From positions 62,001-126,000 of the forward strand of contig JALMLS010000179.1 of assembly GCA_038496445.1 (NCBI GenBank): 64,000 nucleotides of DNA, written 5' to 3'. The DNA is from Trichosphaerium sp. ATCC 40318. Lineage: Eukaryota > Discosea > Flabellinia > Trichosidae. Below are positions 24,901 to 35,008 of this stretch, piece after piece. The translations under genes were made by a program, and so were the position numbers. A model generated the notes under the pieces. It made no database searches and was not told the origin of the DNA. It saw nothing but the letters and a program-made list of their open reading frames with translations. Each line of letters begins with the position of its first letter. The first letter of the stretch is position 1.

Positions 24901-25717
24901 AGGACATTCTAAAGGTACAATATTCATAAATTTAAACTAAACTCAAGTTCTTTTAAACAGGTGGAGCTATTGCAGCACTTGTTGCTCTTACAATTATAAT
25001 GGAACACGCTCTAGCACCTAAATACTATGAACAGTTGACAGTAATAACCTTTGGTATGCCGTTGATAGGTAGAGAGGTTGAAAAAGTAGTACAGAAACAA
25101 GGGCTAGAGAACATGTTCCACTTCTTTGTGAACAAGGTACAAAATCACGTGTTTTTTTTTTATTGTCACCTTATTTTTTCTAAAGGAAGATTTCATACCA
25201 GGCATTACGCTTCAACCCAAGGATTTTGTTGAGAAACTAAAGAAAGGAAGGGGCAAATCATGGTTGAATATTATTTCGTCGTATTTTCCTGCAAATGTGA
25301 ATGAGGCAGCTGCTAATTTAATTGACTATGCTCCTTTTGGACATTACTATGGACTAGAAGAAGACGGCACAATTCAGAATATTGCCGACAACAAAGTTTT
25401 GGAATATATCAAAAAAGATGTACAGCAAGTTAATGCAAATGTATATGAATACCACAGAATGACAAACTACTACTTGTCTGTAGCTGGCGTGCCACATAAA
25501 ATAAACATGTGTGATGGGAAAAAATGTAAAGTGTGACCCATTGGCACTACTAATAAACAATGATATTTGTGGACTGCCAGGTGCTTGTCACTACTCTTTC
25601 GCTGTGTATATTTTAAAAAGAACGGAACTCTGTCTCGAACATGAAGGTGCATATCTTATAGTACAATGGTTTTTTGGAGACGTTGGTGACATCCTAGTTG
25701 TAGTTTACAAAATATAA
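21928..25717 (+). CDS. Dynamin-like GTPase fused to a class 3 lipase
   Basis: Exons give a P-loop end KTTTINAIIGYQLLPSNFEV, then GCPVLLTHGEVPKP, a G-domain strand AIVLVLAYNTLES and LFVLINMLNVCE (the usual NKxD is changed to NMLN). A long coiled coil follows (about 23460-24430), holding a possible zinc knuckle (HSCDHCGMDWNGGCKECTW, C-x2-C and C-x2-C). A 44-nt phase-0 intron (24434-24477) then joins LQELCK to QVILAAIVSEG of a class 3 lipase: VYIGFRGTQFDDSEDLLV, HVYLTGHSKGGAIAALVAL (nucleophile Ser), TFGMPLIGREVE, NKEDFIPGI and YAPFGHYYGL (probable catalytic His). The lipase part has no upstream ATG of its own. The start (ATG 21928) and the exons before 22560, including the first half of the P-loop, are uncertain. 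The likely role is membrane remodelling coupled to lipid hydrolysis (inference). Confidence 0.72.
24434..24477 (+). other. Phase-0 intron joining dynamin-like and lipase parts
   Basis: Donor GTACAG after GAGCTATGCAAG and acceptor CACTTAG before CAAGTCATATTGG. Both flanking frames are open through the junction, which gives ELCK followed by QVIL. Reading through the intron instead ends the GTPase frame after KVQIKK. Confidence 0.65.
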
Positions 25718-26040
25718 CAAAGTCTTGTTAATTGCCGAGTTAATGTCAGTAATCTATAGGTTATTGAATCAATGGTAGAAACTCTTCACAAAGGGCGCGA
25801 TTGCAGATCATATCATTTTTCAAAAAAATTCACGTTCCACATTGACTTAATCCTTATTTCTGCTCAAGTGATATTTTGCCTACTGACATTTTTACGGCTC
25901 CTCCATGCTTTATGATGAAACTTTGTGTTACTCTTTAGTCGTTGTCTTTCTGTTAAGGTCCACAGTTCTTTGAATGGCACTGTCTTGAGTAAACTTCATA
26001 AAACTACAGCAAATCAAACAACACCAAAAAACTTCAACTA

Positions 26041-26346
26041 TGCACGCAACTCTTATTATTCTCTTTGGTATCACACTTGCCACCATTGCATTTTCTTGTG
26101 ATTTAGAAGGCACTCAAGAATGTGCCCTTGCTTTTTCGGATTGTATTGCTCTTGTTTCACCGTACGACAAGTGTTTCAAAGCTAGGTTCTTTTTACAAAT
26201 GGATTTGTAGGACCGAGCATTGTACTTGTTACAAGAACGATATTTCATGTCTTCAAGCTATCGGATGCCAAGGCGAACCAGTATGGAACAAACTTGTAGC
26301 AGTTTGCCAAATGTCGTTTATATGTCAAAACTGTACTGTCTGGTAA
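26041..26346 (+). CDS. Small secreted cysteine-rich protein
   Basis: The ATG at 26041 opens a signal peptide (MHATLIILFGITLATIAFS). Removing an intron of 49 nt (about 26161-26209, donor GTACGA, acceptor TTGTAG) joins ECALAFSDCIALVSP to TEHCTCYKNDISCLQAIGC and ends at 26346. The joined product is about 85 residues. The mature part has ten cysteines, probably forming five disulfides, and no other domain. Small secreted cysteine-rich proteins are typical of effectors, elicitin-like lipid binders or defence peptides. The spacing does not match the six-cysteine elicitin pattern, and no function is claimed. Confidence 0.68.
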
Positions 26347-26594
26347 CCCTCAACCAATAAATACTTGCACTCTCAACTGTCATTCACGCTTTGTTTATCG
26401 CAAATTCACTGCTTTAGAAATTAATGGGCCTCTGTTGTAGCCTCACAGAGCTCACAATATCATTCGATTTTTTTTTTGAGTTTTTGTTCAGTAAGAGTTC
26501 AACAAGGTAGACTTTAAATTGACTATGTGTAGACCAAAACAGTGGATTTATTTATATACATTGAATACAAACAAAAAGAGAAGATCAACATGTC

Positions 26595-27252
26595 TTACCT
26601 AAGTTTGCACCATTTTTTTGAATCACGTTTTGGTCTTCGTCTTAGAACTTCTATTTTATTGTTGGTATTAGAAAAATTCAGAAAACACTTGATGTACCTC
26701 CTGGAAGCTCCAACAAGGTCCACATGACGGAAGCATACGTTAGGGTGACTATGCACAGATACAGGGAATCCACATACATCACCATTTGAGTCATGCCAAG
26801 GGCACGCTTGGTACAATTTTTGATTTTTATCATGTAAAATGTCTATATTAAAAGTGTTAGTGAGTTTATAATGTTGTTTTAAACAATCTTACGGGCATAA
26901 CAGTACTTTGAAAGTGGCATTGATTTACCAGGACATGTTTCTATAGCACATGGATCGCCAACTTCTTCCTAGGGAGACGTCACACTAAGTTCTTAAAATA
27001 AACAGGAAAAGGGATAAGTCAACTATTTCGCGCCAGAACAATAAAAGAAAACGGCCCTCCAAGGTCCACTGAGGCTTAATTTTTTTGTTGTTTTCTAACC
27101 TGATGTAGATGTACACGCTGTGAAGCCTCACGCTTTAGTATTTGTGATTTGATATTGTATGTATTGTGATATTTGTTAAAGATATGATGTGATGTACTAC
27201 TTACTTTAACTGGCGCAGAGCCTACATAATAATTGGTTTTTTGACACTTCAT
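26595..27252 (-). CDS. Zinc-finger protein of the C3HC3H (KANSL2/INO80D) type
   Basis: The ATG at 27252 starts MKCQKTNYYVGSAPVK. Later exons give EEVGDPCAIETCPGKSMPLS and KYCYA, then YQACPWHDSNGDVCGFPVSV and HPNVCFRHVDLVGASRR, followed by a basic tail (RRPKRDSKKW) ending at 26595. The two Cys-rich stretches fit the C....C....s.YC..H pattern of the zf-C3Hc3H domain found in KANSL2 and INO80D, subunits of chromatin complexes. The neighbour at 27.4-28.3 kb carries the helical region expected in the same family, so the two could be parts of one split gene. The second-to-third exon boundaries (26870-26900) are approximate. Confidence 0.5.
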
Positions 27253-27369
27253 TATAAGAACAAAATAATATAATAATTTTATAGGTTATTTGAAGGTTTG
27301 ATTGATTGATTAGAATTGATAGAGATTGTCGAGAATAGAGTTGTTTTTTTTTTTTTCGTTTTTTTTTTT

Positions 27370-28301
27370 TCATTTTTTTGCTGACATGCCTTTCTCAATC
27401 TTTTGTAATTTCTTTGCTCTGTGTATTAAAAATCTTCTATGCTTTGTAACCAAATCATCTTCAAGTCTTCTAAATTGAATCTTGTAGAATTTATACAGTG
27501 ATGTGACTTGTTCTTTTCGTCGTCTTAATAATTCAACATCAGTCAAAAGATGTGAAGCATCAGATGAAAACGAGTCCATGTACGGCTCAGGAATCTCAGT
27601 ATCAAGCAAAGCTAGGAGTATATGAGAACAATTACAATAGAGAGAATACAAAAGAGGCACGTTCAAGGCTCAAGCGCTGTCAGAACCGAAAAAAACCGTA
27701 AAGTTTTCGTTCCCTTTGTTGAAAAGCTACAAAAACTCACTTGTTGATATTGGATCGTTTGCCGGGTCTATTGATGGGTTCAACAGCTCCTCATCCAAGT
27801 CGTAGAACTCGTCATCTTGGATCTCAGTGGCTAGAGCTGCGGCTTCTGCGTTTGAGATGTGTTTGCTGTGAGCTATGCCGCTTGATGATAATAATGCTTC
27901 AAGTGGTGATTTTGGGGCTCCTGCGACACTTGTGAGTGGTGGGCCAATGGCTGTTCGTTTCGGAGGCTGAATAATGTCAGTTGGGTTCAAGTGGTACTTA
28001 ATGTACATTTGGTGGCGTCTGAGAACGCTTTTGTCCGTTTTGGCGCAAAGATTGTACGTTGGGAATATAACGCTGTGAGGGTGGTCGAGCGGCTTGTGTG
28101 GTAGCAGCAACGGCCTGTCGCACCATTGGCGCTTGTGCTGTTTGACTGCCAACAGGATTTGCACCATTTTGCACCTGTGGCGTAGGTGTTGCTGTATTAG
28201 CGTTACCAGGCACACCAGCTTTAATTAATGTAAGAATATTTTTTATTTTTCTAATTTGTAATTTAATAGTTAATGTCAGGCGTACAATTGCCCGTTTCCA
28301 T
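27370..28301 (-). CDS. KANSL2/INO80D-like chromatin protein (helical region)
   Basis: The ATG at 28301 (METGNS) joins GVPGNANTATPTPQVQNG after an intron with donor GTACGC. A Gln/Pro/Ala-rich low-complexity part follows, then PPKRTAIGPPLTS after another intron (donor GTACAT near 28008), an acidic DDEFYDLDEELLNP, and a last exon with HLLTDVELLRRRKEQVTSLY and QFRRLEDDLVTKHRRFLI. That Leu/Arg-rich helix resembles the region of KANSL2/INO80D proteins with '..RR..eL..LY..Qy.rL...L..k.RkyL'. It ends at 27370 just before a poly-purine tract. It is probably nuclear and a subunit of an acetyltransferase or remodelling complex (inference). The start is 116 bases from the gene on the plus strand at 28418. 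Confidence 0.5.
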
Positions 28302-28417
28302 CAAAGGGGTTGCCAATCAGTCACTTTTTACAACTTTGTTGCAGACTAGACGAGACTTTTTGTGCGCTTTTTTTTGGAGTTTTTTTATTTGGAACTATCT
28401 TTAAAGGGCTTTTTTGA

Positions 28418-30017
28418 ATGGACGAAGGGCGTGGGCTTGTTCTGTGGGCGTATGCCGCTACAGCTGCCACTACTGCGCTTGTTGCTGGGTACTATATTAA
28501 AAAGTACTACTTTGCTGAGCCTCGTCCTGCACAAAAACCGAAAGACGTGTACATTGCTAAGCATCTTGATAAGTAAGAGTGGTTTTTACCTTGTTTAGAA
28601 GTAATTTAAAAAACTGTAGAGTGAAGAAATGGAAGCCGGACTCAATGAATATTATAATGGTACTATTAATTACTTATGAAAAAAAGTTTTAACGTTGTTG
28701 TTTTTTTGGCTGTTTTAGAAACCATGCGAGAAATTACCTGTGGCTATTGATATACCAAGACTAGCAAAGAATGTAGTAGTAGGAGGGAAGGAAAGGATAT
28801 TGGTACGTTTTTTTTGACATTTTGACGCCTTGTAGCTCTTTAAATTCAAAAAACCTTTAAAAACGCCAAAATTGGTCTGTTTGACGCTAATTTTTGTCTT
28901 AAGAACACTCCTGAACTCCTTCTCGCGATAGCAGATTTATTAAAAGGTAAAGGCCTTTTTTTGCTTTTTTTTTTTTCAGACCTTTTGTCCACGTGTGACC
29001 AAGAGTTAATGTATGAATGTAGCTACATCCGAAGCCAAAATTATAAATGAGGCAAGTTTGTATTTTTTTTTTTTCAAATTTACTTGTGTATTATTTTCTC
29101 AAATTGCTGGACTTCTCGGGCTGATTACACGTTGTGTAATACGAAACTGGAGCTGTTTGATGGCTACTTTAACGAATATCTATCTTTTAAAGGCGCCGTT
29201 ATTGAGAGCTGTTAATAAGGCGATGATAAACTCACGTTTGTTTGCTGCACCGAAAAAAACGTTTTACGAAATTCTTAGTTAATAATTTTCGGTATTTAGT
29301 GGCTCGAAAATGAGGATCCTGCTGAATCCAATAATGCCATTGGTCTTAAGAGGTTACTTCCAAAACTCCCAGATACAGGTGGCGTTGCTGGAGTCATCAA
29401 AATAATAAACCAAGGTATCGATTTTGTTCTCAACTCAGTTCTTTATTTGACCTGAAACTTTCTTTAGCTGCCATTGCGCCTATCACAATCGCAGTACAGT
29501 TTAGTATGGGTGGTGGTGTTTGTGATGTAAAAGGTAAAGCTTTATTATAATATGACGCTATAATACGGCACTTGAGCCAGATGGATATTAGCGCTTTATT
29601 TTTATACGTATTGGATTTGTTGTTAAACCATTTATTAGGAGGGTGGACAATCACTGTTGATAAATTGAACGAAAATACAGTAACTGTAACACATATACGT
29701 AAGCAACGCGTAAGAAGTGATAAGAAAGATATTTTTTTCACTCTGAAGGTTAGTAGAGTAGTTTCTTGTCCTTTTTTTTTTGCCAAGAGAAATGACTTTT
29801 TCGTTAAGGTTTTCTTTCACTTGGCTCGTGAAGGCGAAAACTGGTTACCTAGTACGTAACATAGACCATATACCTTGTTGTTCCTCTCGTTAATGCGACC
29901 GTAGAATCAGTAGATAGCAAGTTGTCAAGCGTTAATTTTCCTGAAGAACTAACACCAAAACAACGCACTAATTTTTTAATCAAACTTTCATTCTTGGATC
30001 AAACCAGCTTAGCATAA
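28418..30017 (+). CDS. Unrecognised membrane-anchored protein, multi-exon
   Basis: The first exon (ATG 28418) has one membrane segment (LVLWAYAATAATTALVAGYY) followed by KKYYFAEPRPAQKPKD. Later exons encode KLPVAIDIPRLAKNVVVGGK, TPELLLAIADLLKG, LKRLLPKLPDTGGVAGVIKI, IAPITIAVQFSMGGGV, a beta-rich GGWTITVDKLNENTVTVTHI and FHLAREGENW. The C-terminus is FLDQTSLA at 30017. The WTI.V......VTH pattern looks like a compact beta domain, but I cannot name the family. The middle exon around 29010-29150 is uncertain. Confidence 0.5.
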
Positions 30018-30378
30018 GCAAACCCGCGATGTAATATTAGTAAATTAATTATAGTTGGTTCTTTGCGCGCTTTTATAGGTATTTACCATTCAGGAGACGA
30101 GATGGGAGAAGGCTATTCAATCAGCAACTAACAAGTTGGTGTTGTGATGGGCGTTCGTGAAAGGGAAGTTCTTGAAGTACCAAGTGAACTGCCTGACAGG
30201 ATGCAAATGTTGGCAGTAGATGTTCACTGTTAGTTTCTGTAAGCGCTTAAATACAATCAATGATAGCGTATATTGCCATTTTGGTACTCCCAAAACGTCA
30301 TACACGGAGAATTTGCGAAGTCAAGAAAGTTCGTACCTGAAGATTAAAGGTTAAAAAATAAGGTTTTAAAGAGGCAAC
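30018..30378. other. Intergenic stretch
   Basis: No supported gene. The region separates two plus-strand genes and probably holds the terminator of one and the promoter of the next. Confidence 0.4.
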
Positions 30379-33300
30379 ATGGGACACATGGCAACTGTAA
30401 CAGTTGCCACGATAATAATGTACCTATGCCTCGTCTGTAACGGTATGCTTCTCTGCTAAAGATTTAAATAAGGGCAATGAGACGCTTGCTTTCAGTAGTA
30501 ACATTCCCATGCAATATTTTTTTTTCGCTTGTTTTTCATTTTGTCGCTTCATCACACGTGCTTTACTCAATTTTTTCGTTATAAGGTTACGGTGTATGGA
30601 ATACAAAGCACTCTTTCTTGAATAATACATCAGTTACGCTTACAGAGGACACAACAAGTAAAAGGCACGAGATTTCAAATCTCGGACTCTAAAAAGCCTA
30701 AAAACGCGTTCAAAACTGACTCTTTGTTATTAGGGCTTCATCAGACTTAGCCCCAATTTTTTTTGATATTGTACCACAGTTCGGAAGTAATGCATTGGCC
30801 GTACGTCGCCGTAGACTGAGGAAATAACACTTATAGAAAACGGTGTTTATGTGTACAGAAAATCACCTTATTTTGTTTCTTCTAGAACCAAGCTTTCTTG
30901 GATTGTGTGGACCTTGCTATAACTACATGGGTGAGTATGTGGCATGCTATTTATTACATGTATGGTCTGCAAAGGAGGCGTTAATCTGTTATTTAGAAAG
31001 GCTTCTTAGCTGCTCAAGAAAAAACTATAATCAACATTGAATTTGACCTTGCCCCTCTTCCTAATGGTGTCATGGGTGACGTTGATGTCAAACGTGTATT
31101 CAGCATGAATATAGACGCTGTAAAGTGCGTTCACGTGACTCAATATAAGGTTTAAAGTTAATATTACATTAGAGATGAAATAGAAACACGTAACTTAGTT
31201 TTTGGAGGTTTCCCTTCTTCCCTTACTTTCAAGCACCCTGAGAATGAAGATGGTGAAGTACTAACTAGAATAGCACCAACTAAAGCTAATTTCAAGGTAC
31301 TTTAATTGCGCCCACTATGTGTTGTTTGTTGTTAAAGAAACTTTTTTTTAATAAGGGCTTGTTTCCTCCTGGACAAGAGATGTTGGATAATATGTATGGT
31401 GAATTGGATGGCAGTATTGTAATGTCGTCCAATGCAGACTTTGACTTTAATATAAAAGATGGACTTTCTGCAGTGCGTGTCATGTTAGAAAGCTTTATTT
31501 TTTGATTTTTGGGGTGTTTTTTTTCAATCTATATTGATATCTTATTACTAGCAGGGAAAAATAGATGCTACTGCTGAGATTGTACATCAGATTGGTGTTA
31601 TTCTTGGGTTCGCTTCAGAAGTTGACAGACGTGAGTTTCCATTATTTTTTACGTTCAACTTTACGACTGTTTTTTTTTTCGGTGTTTTCTAAGTTGTGTC
31701 TTTAATCACGTGCTTACTCATATACAGTTGATAAAATACGAAGAGGTGAACCAGTAGAAGGTGGATCAGGAGTATACCCTGCAATAATTGATATGTTCCG
31801 CTTGGAACAAGAAAGTTTTTTTCGTGCAAGGCAATTGATTCCAGGTACGATTTTTCTTTTACCAAAAACCCCAACAACTTTATCGACTTCGTCTTCGATT
31901 AATGGCTTCTTAGGGGCATCTGCTGTATTTTTTACAATCATACCATCTCAAAAAGATTTTGGGTATCCTGCATTCGGAGAGAGTGGAGACACTGGGCTTG
32001 TTGCAAGCTCGTGGAAAGATCCTAAGACAGGTTCGTTTTTCTTTGTTGCAAAATGAAATTTGACGTGTACAAAAAAGGAATGATGTCTCTCACTGGACAA
32101 AAGATACAGTTCACTGATAATGACATGAACGCATTCAGATCTTTAGGGTGGCTTGTCAGCCGTACGTTATAGCTATTAATTAATCAAAGAAAGGAGTTAG
32201 GCCTAACTGAGTTTGTTTGTAGCATCACAATTTTGTCCCGTGATCCTCCTTGTCGAACAGGAATTTGCAAAACCGGGAGATACCATAGTCATTAGAGTAC
32301 ACTTTGCTAAAGATGCACCATATTGTTTATTTGGTGGTTTTGGAACAGGTTATACATCTCCAGGGACCCTTCAAGCAGATGATACTGTACTGGTACGAAA
32401 AACGTGCTTGTCATTAAACATGTTGTTAATGCTGTTCATCCTACAGGTTTGTGATGTTCCGGATATACCTAGCAGAGATTTGCCAATGAAATTCATTACT
32501 GTTGCAGCTCAAGGAAGTCAAAGCAACTCGTTTCCTATTCTTATTGATCAAGAAGGAAGTACAACAGAACCTCCAACTAGAACGCCGACTACATCACCAA
32601 CAAGAGCGCCAACTAATTCTCCAACAAGGTCTCCAACAAGAGCTCCCACTAGGGAACCAACAAGAGCCCCTACTACGGCTCCAACAAGATCCCCAACGAG
32701 AGCGCCAACAAGAACTCCTACCAGATCTCCAACAAGAGCTCCCACTAGGGAACCAACGAGAGCCCCTACCACGGCACCAACGAGAGCCCCTACCAGATCT
32801 CCAACAAGAGCTCCCACTAGGGAACCGACAAGAGCCCCTACTACGGCGCCAACAAGATCGCCGACAAGAGCTCCTACAAGGCCACCAACAACAGCGCCAA
32901 CTAATTCTCCAACAAGGTCTCCAACTATAGCACCGACCACATCTCCAACAAGAGCTCCAACTGATTCTCCAACAACATCCCCAACAAGAGCACCAACAAC
33001 AGCGCCAACAAGCGGTGCTACTAGGCCACCAACAAGAGCTCCAACTAATTCGCCGACAAGATCGCCAACTAGAGTACCAACTACATCTCCAACAACATCC
33101 CCAACAACAGCACCAACAAGAGCGCCAACAAGCGGTGCTACTAGGCCACCAACAAGAGCGCCAACTAATTCTCCAACAAGGTCTCCAACAAGCGCACCAA
33201 CCCGAGAGCCAACTGTCTCTCCCACACCTGCACCAACGACAATAGTGCCACCAACCCCACCACCAGCTATTCCACCGACTGTTGCCCCTACCAACCCACC

Positions 33301-34749
33301 AACTCTCCCACCAACCACAGAAGCGCCTGCTTTGATTATAGATGAAACACCGCTAGCACCTTTCCAAGACGCCAACTTACAATTGGTACGAAAAAAAAAA
33401 ACCAACAGTTCGTCTTTTTTGTCATTTTGTCTGTTAAAAAATTACTGTGGTAACGAAGCCTTTGTATAACCTCCAGTAAAACAAAGCTTTTACTAGTAAA
33501 AGTACGATCCTTCAGTTAAATGTACTACATTTAGCGGCTGACAGTTACAAACTTTTCCTGTTTTTTTCTTACTTTTTACTAACCTTTTTATCTTTAGATA
33601 ACAAACGATATCTATGAAGTATACCGTGGAACTTTTATTCTTCATGTACCACATTCTAATGGCTTGATAACAAATGATGAATACTTTACAAAACAACATA
33701 ACCTCGGAATGACAATGGTTGAAAAACAACCAGATCATGCAAGACGCTTCCTTCTTTATACAACTGGAGGGTTCAGTTATAGAGGAAACTATCCAATGGG
33801 AATACAAGAAGATGATGCTTTCTCTTATGTAACATATGATATGTCGGGTAAGCTCGTGGGTGCAGCTACAGTGCAGATTCGCGTTGCTGAAGGTACATGC
33901 AGGTTTTTTCTCCTAAAATTATTTTGATTGTTCTGTGCTTTGAGATTTGCGTTCTTAAACAATTTCCGGAAAAATTGAACCTAAATTTGCTATCAAAAAT
34001 CATTCTACTACGCGTAAGGGAACCTTCGGTTGTTGCCATGTTTTGAATATTACTATCAACTAACACATTGCGCAGTCGCTACTTGTTGCGATTTATGGCA
34101 GAAATGCGAAGAAAAACAGTCCAGCCAATGGCTAAATGAATTACCTCATTGTCCTTGTACAGTAAAAGAGTTGAAAGACGATGAATGGAGTATAGATAAG
34201 TGCAATCAAAACCCAAGATGCCGAGAAATAAATCATCCAGGATCGACTTCATGTTATAAATCTGCAATACCAATGCCATTAGATGAACAGCAAGACTGTT
34301 GCTATGATGCGTACGTCATAACTTACTATACATAGCTGCTTCGATAATTAATGGATATCTAGGCAAGGTGAGTTGATAACTCACGGTCCAGGCGCAGGAA
34401 CCCCCAATAAACGAAGATCACCACCAGAACATAATGAAGTTGATTTGTATCCATTCCAGCTATGTGGTGGTAGAACTGCATGGTTTGACTTTCAAAAGTT
34501 TAGGACTCCTAACAACGGGAATATGTAAGCCTTTTTTTATTTGAAAAAAGTTCCCACGTGATAAGACCTTGTATCTTATTCTTTTGTAGGTGTCCTTTCA
34601 ATACAGTTTTTCCTCTTATTCCAAGCAGACCTAGTCTGCAGCTTTGTTACTGCCAACTCGACGTTTGGGAAAACCAACCTCTTCCATGCTCTTACACAAG
34701 CGCTGTGGAAGCTAGATGCTCAAGAAAGAGTTACCACAAGCTGTACTAA
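30379..34749 (+). CDS. Secreted metalloprotease-like protein with Pro-Thr stalk and AMOP domain
   Basis: About 16 exons start at the ATG at 30379 (signal peptide ATVTVATIIMYLCLVCNG). Residues about 40-400 resemble secreted zinc metalloproteases whose core reads HEIGHxLGFxSxVD...SHWKD...D...GWxV. Here the core is IVHQIGVILGFASEVD, then LVASSWKDPKTG and FTDNDMNAFRSLGWLVS. Two of the expected metal-binding histidines and the catalytic Glu are replaced, so protease activity is unlikely. A beta domain (FGTGYTSPGTLQADDTV), a stalk of about 250 residues of PTxxPT, a domain with YEVYRGTFILHVPHS, and an AMOP domain follow. The AMOP domain has LNELPHCPCTVKEL, INHPGSTSCYKSAI, QQDCCYDAQGELI and GPGAGTPN. 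AMOP occurs in cell-adhesion proteins such as MUC4. No C-terminal membrane anchor is visible. Confidence 0.75.
32566..33330 (+). repeat. Pro-Thr tandem repeat coding region (PTxxPT)
   Basis: About 250 codons of tandem 12-base units encode PTRAPTREPTRAPT-type repeats, with Arg, Ala, Ser, Asn and Thr variants. Higher-order copies (for example SGATRPPTRAPTNSPTRSPT) occur twice, near 33010 and 33130. It is an extended, probably O-glycosylated stalk. The reverse strand is open too, but its VGALVG protein is only a shadow of the repeat. Confidence 0.9.
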
Positions 34750-35008
34750 AAAAAAAAGAAACCAAAAAAGGTGACTTAAAAAACATGTAATTAAAACCAT
34801 GTGTTGTACTGTAAAACCGCGTTTGTGTTTTGAACAGGTAGCCACCATACCTTGTATGCTAGGGAGTTGTTTTTTCAAAAAAAAGTCAAACGACGTGGAG
34901 GAAGCGAAGCAGGCTTAAGTTAATTTCAACAAATAAAGTTAAGGTGTTTGATATTCAACAAACACAAAAGCAGAAGCACCTTCTAGTTCTGTTTCCACCA
35001 ATCTTGAC

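Noticed and set aside
29430-29786. Minus-strand 118-codon frame
   Set aside because: It covers conserved plus-strand exons of the 28.4-30.0 kb gene and has no domain.
32548-33405. Minus-strand 285-residue ORF of VGALVG repeats
   Set aside because: It is the antisense shadow of the Pro-Thr repeat; the plus strand has matching splice sites and domains on both sides.
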